Shown here piece by piece: positions 1-11,124 of a stretch of DNA of 64,000 bases; the first letter of the stretch is position 1; each line of letters starts with the position of its first letter. The position numbers and the translations under genes were made by a program. Under the pieces are notes generated by a model that was not told the origin of the DNA, ran no database searches, and saw only the letters and a list, made by a program, of their open reading frames with translations. The stretch is taken from assembly GCA_023014485.1 (NCBI GenBank), contig JAJOZX010000942.1:796501-860500 (forward strand), given 5' to 3'. This DNA comes from Bathynomus jamesi. Its lineage: Eukaryota; Arthropoda; Malacostraca; Isopoda; Cirolanidae.

Positions 1-66
1 ATTTAAAAGTTATAGCATGCTTTAATCAGGGTAATCATTTATGAACACAATATATATATATATATA

Positions 67-1299
67 CACTATATGATCAAAAGTATTCGGACACCCCGGA
101 AAATCCGCATTTCTGCAAATATCACCTTCGCCGAAAGGTATGCTGGGAAAAAGCGTGGCGAAACTATAATGCTGAGGTGTTCTGTTAAGTTATCAGTAAC
201 TGTTGTAAAGCCATGCTGCGCGGACGTGAACTCTCCGAGTTCCAACGTGGACTCGTCATTGGATGTTATTTAAGTAACGTTTCTACACGAAACATTGCAG
301 CCAAACAGGATATACCAAAGTCGACTGTAGCGGATGTTATCATGAGATGGAAGCACGATGGTGCAACTAACGCGAAAAAACGTTCTGGACGACCACGCAA
401 ACTGACGGAACGTGATAGAAGAAGTCTGGTACGACATGTCAAGAAGTCCCGCACGTCCTCTGCCGCTTCCATCGCTGAGGAGGTAAGAAGAGCATCCGGT
501 ACCTCCGTTAGTACTGTAACTATCCACAGAGAGATGCACAGACTCAGTTATTATGGTAGAGCAGCTGTACACAAGCCACTGATTACAAAAGTTAATGCCA
601 CGCGTCATTTGGCCTGGTGTGTCTCCCGTCGTTCCTGGACCGTGGAGGACTGGAAAACTGTTCTTTGGAGCGACGAGTCGCTGTATTCACTCTTCCAGTC
701 TGATGGGCGTGTTTGGGTGTGGCGACAGCCAGGAGAATGGCTTCTTCCTGACTGTGTACGTCCAACGGTGAAGTTTGGTGGAGGGTCCATCATGGTATGG
801 GGTTGTTTTTCCTGGCTAGGGCTCGGCCCGTTGGTTGTTATACCCACTACCATGAACGCTGACGTTTATCTCGACGTTCTGGACAATTCGCCCCTCCCTA
901 CACTGTGGCAATACTACGGAGATGGCCATTGTTTGTTTCAACAGGATCGAGCTCCATGCCATACTGCAAGGCGTGTGCAGGACTGGTTTCGTGAAAATAA
1001 GGTGGATTTGTTAGACTGGCCTGCTCAGAGCCCCGATCTCAACCCAATCGAGCACATGTGGGACGAACTGGAGCGACGGATATGAAACCGCACACCACGC
1101 CCGGCTTCACTTGCATCAGCTCTGCAAGAGGAATGGCGAGCCATTCCTGCACAGATTTACCAAAAACTGGTGGAAAGTATGCCTCGACGTGTTGACGCTG
1201 TAATAAAAGCAAAGGGTGGACCTACTGGTTACTAAATGCCATAATAAAACCATTTTTCCCAAAACCATGCGGTGTCCGAATACTTTTGATCATATAGTG
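67..1299 (+). mobile_element. Tc1-like DNA transposon, near complete
   Basis: The ends are perfect 29-bp terminal inverted repeats (67-95 and 1271-1299, starting CACTATATGATCAAAAG) flanked by TA at 65-66 and 1300-1301. The 1233-bp length and TA duplication are typical of Tc1 elements. It sits inside a (TA)n tract. The identical repeats suggest a fairly recent insertion. Confidence 0.95.
213..1235 (+). pseudogene. Tc1-type DD34E transposase with one in-frame stop
   Basis: This is a cut-and-paste transposase acting on the inverted repeats of the surrounding element. The reading frame starts at 213 and is open to a TGA at 1083-1085. It then continues in the same frame for 49 codons to TAA at 1233-1235, giving about 340 residues in all, the normal family length. 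The N-terminal third carries the helix-turn-helix pair with a GRPRKL linker. The catalytic triad is visible as [15 protein letters not shown] and LNPIEHMW, with exactly 34 residues between the second D and the E. The premature stop lies after the glutamate, between ERRI and NRTPRP, and looks like a CGA to TGA change. The protein is otherwise intact but would lose its last 50 residues. An earlier start upstream of 213 is not needed. Confidence 0.93.
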
Positions 1300-1315
1300 T
1301 ATATATATATATATG

Positions 1316-1372
<57 letters not shown>
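1300..1372. repeat. (TA)n microsatellite
   Basis: This is a nearly pure TA run between the Tc1 element and the next hAT remnant, with one TGTATG interruption near 1314. Confidence 0.95.
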
Positions 1373-1376
<4 letters not shown>

Positions 1377-2241
1377 CCGGATCTAGAAGTTGCGAGGCCC
1401 TAGGCAGATCTAGAAATTGCGAGGCCCTAGGCCTATATATATGAAAATATGGACTTAATTATCGGTACTATACCAGCAATATTAGAATCCCGCATAGACA
1501 GAACTATGCCAGCACTTAAAAATTAAACCAAACCAAAATAATCACGCATGGAAATTGTATAAGAAATATAAATAAACCATACAAATAAGTATAAATTATA
1601 ATATGAATCAAGATTTGTATCGAAAATATAAGACAATGATTTCTAAGATTTATATAATATTATAGGTAATGACTTTCCATAGTATACAAACGTTTTTCAT
1701 ATGTGATGTATAAGAGATGTTGATATTTCATTTTTTATAATAGTGAGCAATCGACTTATCAGGTTAAATATTAATGCTTTAATATTTGGTTCAGATGCTC
1801 CTTGAATATTACAGCAATGCTTTTCTACTTTTCTTTGAGCTAAACTTCAATTAATTGAGAATAATCTAATGAATTTGTTATATCGTTTTCTATTGATAAC
1901 ATAGCTAATGATTGCAATCTCGCTTGAGACATGGTGGAACGCAAATATGTTTTAATAAGTTTGAGATGCGAGAAACTTCTTTCACCCGAAGCAACAGTAA
2001 CTGGGATGGTTAATACTATTCGAAGTGCAACATAAACATTAGGATAAATCTCACTTAGTTGTTTTTGCACTATATAAACAAGGGCATTTCCGAGATCTAT
2101 TTTCTCAGGTATAAACCTGCAAAGTAGTTTAAGTTCTTCATAGAATTCTATATCATTAATATCACTTGAACAGAACGCGCAAAACGGCTTGAGCGAGGCC
2201 CTAGCGATCGCCTAGTTCGCCTGTAGCTAAATCCGGGCCTG
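1373..2241 (-). mobile_element. hAT element, internally deleted
   Basis: The left end begins AGGGCCGGATCTAG and the right end, read in reverse, begins CAGGCCCGGATTTAGC. These are related inverted ends of the CAGGGxCGGATTTAG type seen in many hATs. Both flanks are (TA)n, so an 8-bp target duplication cannot be told apart from the repeat. The only coding trace is the dimerisation domain at 1840-2070. The rest is AT-rich sequence in which I recognise nothing. Confidence 0.7.
1840..2070 (-). pseudogene. hAT transposase C-terminal dimerisation domain
   Basis: A 76-residue open frame ends at a natural stop. It carries the hAT C-terminal signature VTVASGERSFSHLKLIK followed by LRSTMSQARLQSLAMLSIE. 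In the family this segment mediates transposase dimerisation and completes the RNase-H-like core. The BED finger and catalytic D-D-E parts are missing, so the fragment cannot be active. It resembles the remnant at 24937-25212 (SVASCERSFSKLKLIK), so two related ZMYM-like hAT lineages are present. Confidence 0.8.
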
Positions 2242-2248
2242 TATATAT

Positions 2249-2323
<75 letters not shown>

Positions 2324-2372
2324 TATACATATTATACATATATATATTATATATATATAATATATATATATA
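2242..2372. repeat. (TA)n microsatellite
   Basis: A long TA run with occasional TAATAT and CATATA interruptions. Its open frames (YIYIYI) are artefacts. Confidence 0.95.
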
Positions 2373-2425
2373 AAATGAATTTCACACTTAAACACACGAA
2401 ATGAATAAATGAATGATGCAAACTC
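2373..2425 (-). repeat. Short dispersed repeat next to (TA)n, shared with 26810-26858
   Basis: In reverse orientation this segment (GTTTGCATCATTCAT, then GTGTGAAATTCAT) matches 26810-26858. In both places the GAAATTCAT end abuts a (TA)n run. It is probably the end of a retroposon family whose insertions carry a TA tail. Confidence 0.55.
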
Positions 2426-2869
2426 ACAATAAGCTAAAAGCAAAAGATGTATTACTTTCAATTTTCAGAAATTTTTTAGCATAACTTTGATGGTAAAGAG
2501 TAAAATGGTACGTTTTAAAATTCATGTACACTAAATGAAACAAGCTCAAACACATACTCTCAAACTAGTGCAACACAATACTAGCTAGCCAGCTACAAAA
2601 AAAAACTGTCTTCAATTTCCATACAAATGTGAGCATTAGTTCTACATAAATAACACTTATATAAAATATAAAAATTAGAATGGTACATCAAGAACCCAGA
2701 TTTTACTCTTTACTACCAGTGCTAAAATAGAAACTAGCTATATTAACCCAAAAAATATGGAATTGAAGACTTAAAAAAAAAACACACTAATTTTCAAAAT
2801 TTGCATAATCTTTCAGAAAATGCAAAAACTACAATGGTAGACAAAATATCTACTCTTCATGGGACAAGC
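2426..2869. other. No recognisable feature
   Basis: AT-rich, probably intronic or intergenic. Two loosely similar stretches around 2470-2520 and 2690-2730 share TTTACTCTTTAC. I see no gene, splice pair or mobile-element end. Confidence 0.5.
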
Positions 2870-3017
2870 TTAACACTTACGCTGCTCCCATCCTCATATG
2901 ATGCTCAGGAAGTTTGTCGGAAGAATGCTCCCAGCATCATATGATGATCGCGTTATTTTTTTTATGTTTTCGCACAAAATCCCAATAAAAATAAATGATT
3001 TTGCATTTTAATGCTAT

Positions 3018-3194
3018 TGATGACTCAGATATATTCATAAACCATCCGCAACAAACATACACACATACACACATGCATGCATGTACACATATGCACACAT
3101 GTACACATATGCACACATGTACACATAAACAAGCAAGTATTATGCTTACATTTGAGTTTTGAAGAATCTATGACTCAGATATATTCATAAACCA

Positions 3195-3235
<41 letters not shown>

Positions 3236-3320
3236 ACACACACACACACATGCATGTATGCATATGCGCACATGTACACAAACGAGCAAGTATTATACTT
3301 ACATTTGAGTTTTGAAGAAT
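3018..3320. repeat. Tandem duplication of about 150 bp with (CA)n cores
   Basis: ATGACTCAGATATATTCATA occurs at about 3018 and again at about 3171. GCAAGTATTAT, then CTTACATTTGAGTTTTGAAG, follows in both units. A CA/CATG-rich run lies in the middle of each. The unit arose inside the piggyBac remnant. Confidence 0.8.
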
Positions 3321-3498
3321 ATACATTTTATTTGTCCTCTTGAAAAATAATTTTTTATTCCTTTCAAAAATAACTCCTTATAAAATAATTGTCCTTTTGG
3401 AAAATAATTGTTCATGAAATAAATATTATTTTGATAAATCTACACTTTCCATTATACTTATTTACAACATTGTTTTACACTTTTACTGAATTTAGTAT

Positions 3499-4358
3499 TT
3501 AGTAGTTGGCACAGGTGTGGTAGAGAACAAAGCACTCAAGGCACAATGCAACTTTGCATTCCGGACACCAAGTAGAAACTTTTCTAACATGTTTTTCTCT
3601 TTGTGTTGTATGTGAGCATACATGACATTGTCGTTGACCTACAGGTCGAGATGGTGTTGGTGGAACTTGTTCCAGGTGATGCTTTTCAATGTAATTAGCT
3701 GAGAGAAGTCTGTCAGGAGCATTTGGTCTCACACTTTGTCTTCCAGGATGTGGGGATGTTATTTGAGCATACTTCGTGAGTAGTTGAGAGACTAATGTAA
3801 GATTGAATTCTCTCATTGAAATCTGCTTTTTCGTAGTTTTTTTGTAGAGTACAAAGGAATTGTAAAGAGAAATATCCAAAAGATGAAAGAATACCTTCTT
3901 ATACCACTTCACAGTTTTCCTAACGCATTCTACGCTGCTAATTTGCATATCAGATTTGTCCACCAGATGCATATTTTTGTTATAGTCCACAACAGCATCT
4001 GGTTTGAATTTTATTTCGTTTGTTCGACGATCAACCTTTCCTGAGTCAATCATGCTTCACTGTGAATTGTTGTTAGCATATGCACATCTCTTTTATCAGT
4101 CCATTTTAGTGCTAATAAAGGTTTTGATTCCATCAGATGGCACTCTCCTTTTTTACTTGGGTGAAACTTGGGCATGTTTTTTCTATTTACTTTTACAGTT
4201 CCACAAGATCCTGTTTTATTTACATGCAGATATTTGCATAGTAATGGGCTCGTATACCAGTTGTCAGTATACAGAATGTGGCCTTTATTCAAATATTTAG
4301 CTAAAAGTGTCTTTACAATCGCTCCAGAATGTCCTAGTGGATCATTTGCACGTTTCAT
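3499..4358 (-). pseudogene. piggyBac transposase C-terminal half, one frameshift
   Basis: Two overlapping minus-strand frames (4358-4050, then 4053-3499) form one product. The upstream part carries ILYTDNWYTSPLL, the second catalytic aspartate region of the PGBD/piggyBac family. The downstream part carries DYNKNMHLVDKSDMQ, the third aspartate region. It ends in a cysteine-rich domain (CHVCSHTT, WCPECKVALCLECF, YHTC), the cross-brace finger that binds the element ends. The frames join at about 4050, between TTIHSEA and MIDSGKVDRRT, so a single frameshift separates them. Everything before the first catalytic aspartate is missing. Family proteins are about 550-600 residues; about 285 remain. It is not functional. 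Confidence 0.9.
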
Positions 4359-4853
4359 TCCCCCAATTTCTCATGCAAGACTGAACATAAACGCTTGAAA
4401 ACGTGTAAATTTTCATAAAATTCTACTCAACCATATTCCCAAGTTACCCACTAAATTCTGTTTATTTTGTAAGAGAAAATGTTTAGTTTGTAAGAGAAAA
4501 TCTTTATTTATTAAGGGAAACAAAAATAATTTAACAAAATGGTGCTTGACTTGATTTATTTTACGTTAACAAATGGGTAAATTTCCTGATTTTTTTGCGC
4601 ACAGGTGGAAAGTACACGGTCAGGAATTGCGCATCCGAAGGGTTAAGACAATCACAATGATGATGACATAAAACCTAACCTAGTTTGCTCTGACCTTTGG
4701 TCAGCTCATTAAAACCAGCTAAGCCTCTATAACAAGAAATAACCTTTCTGTATTTATCAAAAACATCTTGTACTTTAGCCTTTATAAATAACCCATAAAA
4801 ATTATAATACGATTTATTAATGTTCATAATTAAGTTTAAAAAAGAAACATTAC

Positions 4854-4985
4854 CTTTGAAAGCCTTGTTCCTATGGAGGATGCTGCATATCGAATTATGT
4901 AACGAATTTCATCAGCCAGTTGATCATGAACAGATATCTCTTTATACCAACTGTAAATATGATGGTCTAAAACAAGATTTAACAG
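4854..4985 (-). CDS. SNX14: SNX14-like sorting nexin, PXA-domain exon
   Basis: This 132-nt exon (44 codons, phase 0 to phase 0) is bounded by the acceptor CTGTTTTTAG, read on the minus strand ending at 4986, and the donor AAG|GTAATG at 4854/4853. It encodes LLNLVLDHHIYSWYKE, then DQLADEIRYIIRYAA, ending RLSK. This matches the opening of the PXA domain of sorting nexin SNX14, with the pattern L-V-L-x-x-x-x-Y-x-WY, then D-E-x-R-x-x-x-R-x-A. SNX14-type proteins are ER-anchored and work at ER-lipid droplet or endolysosome contacts. The preceding exon at 11125-11326 ends IDEALEE in phase 0 and joins seamlessly. The next exon would lie left of the window; none was found at 1-4853. Confidence 0.82.
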
Positions 4986-5779
4986 CTAAAAACAGAGAGA
5001 AGAATTCAGGGTGAATTTCTTAGTAAGATTCAAAAGCTTCCAGTTTTAACTGAAGTATATGAATCATAGCCTGAAATTGTGAATTGTAAAAGTTTTAAGG
5101 GCCACTATATGGCACATATAAATATTACATACAAAGCAGCCAGACTTTCTTCTCTAAGCAAATGAAGATAATGCAATATCTACTGTAGGGAGTTTCCTTG
5201 GTAGTAAGGGGTAAAAACGTTTGTTCTGTGGGGTCCAACCCACCATTTGGTTTTGTTTTTTTTGTTTTTCTTTTTAAGATGAACAATAGTTAGAACTTGT
5301 ACAAAACCTATTATGTTTAAGGATGGGTATGCAAAACCTTGTATTTTGGTGAAAATTTTTTAAAATTTGACTCATATTTTTCACCACTGTCTTGTAAAAT
5401 TTTCTAAATTTTTTAAAATCTAAGCTTATATTTAAAAAATGTAAATAGTTTAAAAATGGGTTCTTATTCATGAAATGGGCCCCAAACACCTGTGTATTTT
5501 TATGTACATACATTTCATAACTAAACTGGAAGAAAATGAAACCATATAAAAAATACTGATTACTGATATTCTGATGAGAAATGGCAACTACAAGTGATTG
5601 TTGTCTGGAAAATGCAATGAGAACATTGCCAGTTTAAACGAAGATTTTAATTTCCTTTGGCCTATGCACTATGCATCCCTTGATGGTAAAGTCTAATACT
5701 GTTAGAAATAATATAAGACATGATTTTTATCTTTTTCAGGTTGGCTTGTGCTTAATAATATTTATTATTATTATTAATG
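4986..5779. other. SNX14-like intron, no recognisable feature
   Basis: AT-rich intronic sequence. Short open frames here have no family signature. A (T)n/(TTTTG)n run lies near 5250. Confidence 0.5.
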
Positions 5780-6535
5780 TGCCCACTGTCACCAGTCAAA
5801 TTGCATCTGCATTGGCCAGAACAAAGATCTGACAAGAAAGTGGTCCACATCTTCACAGTAATGTCAGATCACCTCCAACACCCAACTGAGGAGCTCATTG
5901 TCAGCCCCAGTGCAATCCAATGGGCCTGGATAAAATACCAAGAAGCCTTGTGGAGGAGGAGATGGTCACATTTTCCCCTAGAGTTCCCTAATCACTCACT
6001 GGAATGAAAAAATGATAGAAGACCTCACAGGCTAGGAAAAGATCGATGTTGAGAAGCTTCTGGCAATCTCAATGGTTCATTCAGACAGAGCAGAGGTGAC
6101 AGATGATGATGTCCTAACCACAGTGGAAGAGTGCAGCCTAAGGGAATGCATTAAGGACCTCAGCTTGACACAATGGCCATCAACACAGGAGCTTAGGGAA
6201 ATGTCTGCAGCAGACTGGAGAAATTGATTGACTATGAACTCCTCCACTTGCCCTGCCACCACCATATATTAAGAATTGTGTTGGAGAAGTCTTGTAGCTT
6301 TAATGATGTCTCAAAGTCACTAAAGATTGAACTGTTCATCAAAATCTGGGACTACTGGCCTAAAATCAAAAAGAAGGACTACTCAGCAGTCAGTGGTGAT
6401 GCAGAGACAGCACACATCATCACCAGATAGAATGAAGTCATGCTTTTGTTCTTCAAGCACTGACAGATAATCACCCCCAAGATGACTAAAAGGAGTTGCT
6501 TGAACTGAATGTCATCTATGGAAAAACTATACATG
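5780..6535 (+). pseudogene. Old copy of the transposase-like gene found at 28079-30294
   Basis: Read across frames, this stretch aligns with the better-preserved gene at 28079-30294. VTSQIASALARTKI near 5786 matches VTPDVAAALDRTKV. WNEKMIEDLTG near 6000 matches HWDSKLLPDLTG. LPCHHHILRIVLEK near 6246 matches FPCRHHIHEVLLGD. DD-KELLELNVIYG near 6480 matches DDYRKLLELVIIYLGG. It is riddled with stops and frameshifts and the C-terminal third is gone. It lies in the SNX14-like intron in the opposite orientation to that gene. No inverted-repeat ends were recognised. Confidence 0.75.
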
Positions 6536-7571
6536 CCTGTTATACAGTTTACAAGGCCTACTTTAATCCCAGGCCTTAAGAAGACTACAATACAGTACTG
6601 TATATAGTACCTCATGTCGTTTTAATACAAAATATTAATTTATTACATTGTATAACAACAAATTGCCTGTTTTGGGATAGGACCCATTGGGAATGGGGAA
6701 AATTACCACAGGGGGAACTAGGAACTAAAGAACAAAAGAATACGTAGGCATTGGGCTACTATCACAGAGACTAGGCCATTGATAACAAATAACAGTAAGT
6801 GAACAATTTTTCACCATAAGATCTTCCACCTGCTGACATCTCCAAAACCATCATTGAAAACAATGAAAGATACATTTGGAATTTTCCATTTGCCAACCTC
6901 GGCAAATACTAGGAAGCTAGGAAAAATTTATTCACTGAGCTCACCTTTAGTTTGGAGCATGGCTGAAGGCAGGAAAGATGTATTAAAACTTTGTACAAGT
7001 TCTGAGTGAATAATAAAAACATTCTAATAGGATAGGCCTATCCCAAATAAACAATTAGGCACAGCAACTTGCCTATATTGATTAACTACAACAACAGACA
7101 CCCCTTTGGTAAGCCTAAAGGTCTACAACAAACAAATGTGAAAGTAGGCAACCACTAAGGATTATAAGACCTAACATATGCTGAGAACAAAAGAACAAAA
7201 ATGTACATAGTTTACAGGTATTTTCTTTCCTTACCATGGGTTACACACAATATTGAAGGCAAACTAATTTAATTTAACAATTTAACTGAAAACTACCCAA
7301 CAAGGTCTTTTGAAGATATACACATACTTTTATAATGAAAAAGCATAGGTCTCTTCTCGTAGGTCTCTTCTTGTTGACCAAGGCATTATATCTGATAGGA
7401 AATTTTCAATGGATCACCAGGTTGATAGGTAATCACTATAGGCTTATGTAGTTTTTCAATCATCATTTTGGGCAGATTTCCTCCAGGCAAAATAGGTTTC
7501 CACTATCCCAGCACCCTTTTACTGTGCTCAATGAATGGCCCACACCATCTACAGCCTCAAGATGTGGTTGT
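6536..7571. other. SNX14-like intron, no recognisable feature
   Basis: I see no gene, repeat end or splice pair in this AT-rich stretch. Confidence 0.45.
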
Positions 7572-8071
7572 TTCATAACCAGGGGGTGCAGTGCCAATTT
7601 TATAGGTGCCGGAGCTCTGGTGGGCCTGACAAAAGCCTGCCATTTCCTATCCTGTTTCTATATATGCCACACGATGACTAAGTATTTCGTGTTTGCACTC
7701 ACTAATTATCATAAAATAAATATAATTATCAAGCAAATAAAGAAAAAAGAGCAATCATGTATTTTATCAATTTAAGAAGTTAAAACTACTTAGTGCTTAC
7801 CAAATACCACCAGTGGGAAGTTTCACAATAATTTCCACAAAGGGTCAGGCGTGATATGTTTTCGGGGGTCTGAAGCAACTCTTGTCCTGGCATGACTCCA
7901 GATTTGAAAAAATTTACTGGAGCACAGCTCTGAATTTACTTTTTTTCCCCTTACACCACTAGATAGGTTAATGATAGTAAACTCTTGAATTGACGACATA
8001 CCAATTACAAATTGTTTTAGCTAAACATAATAATACAATAATGTACAGTTTATAACTCACCTTAAGTTTAT

Positions 8072-8710
8072 TTATTCATTGCAGCAGCAATGTATTGATT
8101 TACACTTGCTTAAATGGGCTATGGAAATGTCAAATTTGTTGCTTTTTGCTTTATTAGATTTGGATGCAACACTTGAACTTGAAGGCATATTTTGACTCTT
8201 CTCTTTATTAACCACAACAGCTTGGTGAGTTTCTTTTGTTAGGCGCAAAATTGCATTCAATGTCTTCTGGATTTGGGAATTTTCAAATTCCTCTAAAGCA
8301 GTTTTGTTAGTCTGATGCGCAGATTCCTCACTTACCTTTTGTTTCTTAGGTGGAGGAGAAGCACTTTCTTCAGTCTGTGAAACATCTAGTGAAAAAGTTT
8401 CATTTTCTAGATTAGCAGTTGATGAAGTTGGTTCATTTTTCTGAGGTCTAGCACTAGCACATTTTTTATGAACAAACTAAATGACTGCTTTGCCGTATCT
8501 CTTTGCTGCACTTCATCCTGGTATTTCTTTACTGCAATATCTAAGCTGTGGGCCCAAACTCTGGGACCTCTTGTATTGTAACAAATTTTTTTTGGAATTA
8601 AAATGTTCCTCCCAGTTTGCTTCTTGAATATTTGTTCTTGCATTGACCACAAAAGTAACCCCTTTTAACACCCTCACTTTTCTCTCCAACTTCATCAATA
8701 TTAGGATCCA
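8072..8710 (-). pseudogene. Degraded coding segment inside the hAT, possible N-terminal part
   Basis: Minus-strand frames starting near 8710 read MDPNIDEVGEKSEG, then a cysteine pair (FCGQCKNKY), a basic stretch and a charged region to 8407. A serine/lysine-rich frame follows at 8260-8072. The short cysteine motif could be part of a hAT zinc finger, but I cannot identify it firmly. It lies downstream of the C-terminal domain at 9285, which is the wrong order for one simple transposase gene. Confidence 0.35.
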
Positions 8711-8747
8711 TTATTGATTATTGACTACCTGAAAAAATACAAAATAA

Positions 8748-8905
8748 GTAAAAGTTAGTAAATATAGTATGGTAAAAGTGAGTAAAAGTAAGTAAATATA
8801 GTACAATGAAAGTAAGTAAAAGTAAGTGCTTTAAACTTAGTAAAAGTAAGGAAGAGTAAGTAAAAGTAGGTAAGTTAAAGTAAGTAAAAGTAAGTTTAAA
8901 CTTAA
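8748..8905. repeat. Minisatellite of GTAAAAGTAA-type units
   Basis: Irregular tandem copies of GTAAAAGTAA and related decamers such as AGTAAATATA fill about 160 bp. Confidence 0.85.
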
Positions 8906-9284
8906 CTAAACTTTCAATTCTAGAGTCATGGTGGATTACTTAAAACCGCACAAGTAATTATCTGGCCAATTTATCAAACCTGGCCGAGATCAATGGAACA
9001 TAGTCCAATCCTGATAATTTATATAAAAAAATATACGTTTTAATAAAATTTTAATTATCAAAACATTGAAGCTTAACAAAAAATAAAAATAATGTTAAAT
9101 ATGGAATTACCAACTAAACTTAAAATAACTAAATTTGTAATTTAAAAAAATTGGTTTGTACAAGAATGTATACGCCAAAAAATTGCATAACGTCTAGCAG
9201 ATGAACAAAACCCAAACCCAAATTTACTTTTTCTCATGGTCAAATTTACTGGAGCAATGCTCCCAAGATCCCAGGAATCTGGAG

Positions 9285-9845
9285 TCATGTCCTGGTGTCA
9301 TCTGCCGATCTGTGGTACCGCAGCCATGATATGGCATATGGCTCAGGATTCCACTGAACTAGAGGAGGTCCATGTAGTTTAACAAACCTAAGCGCTGATA
9401 CATGATTTATGAGAATTCTTGAGCGTGTTGTTGTTATTATCAAGTTCATGTGACTGAATCCCCTCTCACACTCAGCAGTACTAATAGGAATAACTTGTGA
9501 ACAGCTCAGTAATGGGTGTAAATCTTGGGGGATGCGGCGCCCATGATCTTCCACATAGTCTCTAAAGGCATTTAGTACAGAGTAAGAAGAAAGCTTAAAC
9601 CTCTTACAGAGAGATGAGATTTCAGCTTCTCCATAATTAGGTGGTATTTCATCAGGCCAGTAGTCTTTTTCAAGGACATACATTTCATTTAGCAGTGATT
9701 TATACATACTTTGAGGTTCAGAAGTTTGAGAACCTTTCATGGATGTTGTCGTGAACATACGGTGCTGCAAATTGTTCACAAGACTAGTAAGAAACTGTTG
9801 ATAATTAATGGAGACAATTTTTTTGTTGCTTGTTATGGTAATTCC
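9285..9845 (-). pseudogene. hAT transposase C-terminal region
   Basis: A minus-strand frame that opens at 9917, inside the terminal repeat, runs to a stop at 9285. Its recognisable part contains VIPISTAECERGFSHMNLI, the hAT dimerisation signature (A-E-R-x-F-S-x-M/L). It is followed by LRFVKLHGPP and PYAISWLRYHRSAD near the C-terminus. A tyrosine-rich helix (DEIPPNYGEAEI) precedes it. The N-terminal finger and the first catalytic residues are missing because the terminal repeat joins directly to the C-terminal third. It belongs to the KIAA1586/ZBED-like group of hATs, by inference from the motif alone. It is not active. Confidence 0.85.
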
Positions 9846-9920
9846 TCCAAACTTCCTCTTGCAGAGGTGCCGGAGCGGCGCTCCGGCGAGCTCCGGCAGC
9901 ACTGCACCCCTGTTCATAAC

Positions 9921-11124
9921 CAGTTCCCTCTCCCACAGCAGCCATCCTCATCTCAAAGTTCTAGTTACAGCAAGATTGTATGGAGTCACCCAAAAGACTT
10001 CACTGTTTTTGTCACTGAGGAGTAGGTACATCACTGCATGGTTCACCTGTACATTGGCCACTTCAGCACCAAGGAGAGACCTCAGTTCTTCAAGTAGAGT
10101 CATATCTCTCATCACCAGGGGATCTCAAAGACAGGTACCAACACTTTTGGCTGACATTTCTGGTACCTCAGTGAGATTCTTATTAGCTTGGCGTTCTTTG
10201 ATCCTGTGATGTCATCTGAAGAAGAAAGGAACATGGTCACATCCATGAAGGAAAACACCCTCCCCTTCAATAGTCACTGATCACAATCCATGGACAAAAC
10301 AACTCCATAACTTTGTCACAATAAAGGTGAAAATTCTTCACAATCCTGGAAATTGATGCATCTCCTAGAGAAAGACCCAAATGAGTGGAAGGATGACACC
10401 TCCTCTCATGAAGGCCAGGCTATTGTTGGCTCTCTTAGCATGATCAATGACTGACTTGGCTGAGAGAGGAGTCACCCTCATCCTGGATTTCAACTCATCA
10501 CTTACTTGCAATGAACACCAAAAGCAATATCTTTTTTAAGTCATTGAGAGGAACTGAAAGACCTTTCCAAGGCCCACAAGGAAGCAGAGGTGAAACAGCA
10601 GCACATCAGGTGAAAATAAGTGCTTTGGTAAGCATGATACCCCCAGAGAGGGAATAATACTCAACTCAGATAATTGGGGTAAGGGAGACCTGGAGCTATG
10701 TGCTACATCAGTAAACTTTAGGAGGAGGAATATAGGAAGAAACCTCATTGTATCTATGCAAGTCTTAAATAGTCAAATCTCAAAAAATTTACACACAGTG
10801 TTTTCTCTACAAGTGTCACCAAATGGCAGGTTGGTAGTTAGAAAATTTGAAACTTCATTTTTTTAGGAGCACCCTAATCTACAAATCAAACTGAAGTAGG
10901 CCTCACTAATTTGCCAAACAGAGGATGTCTGAAATATAATTTATTAAGTCTGGACTATCATAAGCCTATGCCTACCTAGAATTACCATACATCTTCCATT
11001 TAGCTTCTACACAGAAAAAATTAAATAGCCTAAGTTCTGTACAGTACCTTACAAGAGCATTATCATAATGCAACAATAATAATATTGTAAATAGCTACTG
11101 AATGCATGACAATGCAAATCTTAC
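9921..11124. other. SNX14-like intron, no firmly recognised feature
   Basis: A minus-strand reading near 10190-10270 gives DVTMFLSSSDDITGSKNAK, which looks coding-like. It is flanked by stops and I cannot assign it to a family. No splice pair in frame with the neighbouring exons was found. Confidence 0.35.

Larger units (their letters stand above)
2874..4642 (-). mobile_element. piggyBac-like element, 5' deleted
   Basis: TTAA occurs exactly outside both ends (2870-2873 and 4643-4646). The inward ends read CACTTACGCTGCTC and, in reverse, CCCTTCGGATGCGC, a degenerate inverted pair beginning CCCTT-like as in piggyBac. Inside are the C-terminal transposase fragments and an insertion of CA-microsatellite DNA at 3018-3320. 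The 1.77-kb length and the missing N-terminus show an internal deletion. Confidence 0.7.
7580..9912 (-). mobile_element. hAT element with exact 8-bp target duplication
   Basis: TTCATAAC is duplicated exactly at 7572-7579 and 9913-9920. The ends read CAGGGGGTGCAGTGCC and, in reverse, CAGGGGTGCAGTGCTGCCGG, followed by GGAGCTC on both sides. This defines a 2333-bp hAT insertion in the SNX14-like intron. Inside are a C-terminal transposase piece near the right end, another coding-like piece at 8407-8710 and a GTAAAAGTAA minisatellite. The order of the pieces suggests deletion or rearrangement. Confidence 0.92.

Noticed and set aside
2148..2461. Open frames made of YIYIYI repeats, also at 26177, 26706, 27595, 31244, 43381 and elsewhere
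   Set aside because: They are translations of (TA)n microsatellites without any other coding evidence.
4680..4790. A further SNX14-like exon on the minus strand (reading KVQDVFDKYRKVISCYRG)
   Set aside because: The reading does not resemble the PXA sequence expected after RLSK, and no matching acceptor was found.
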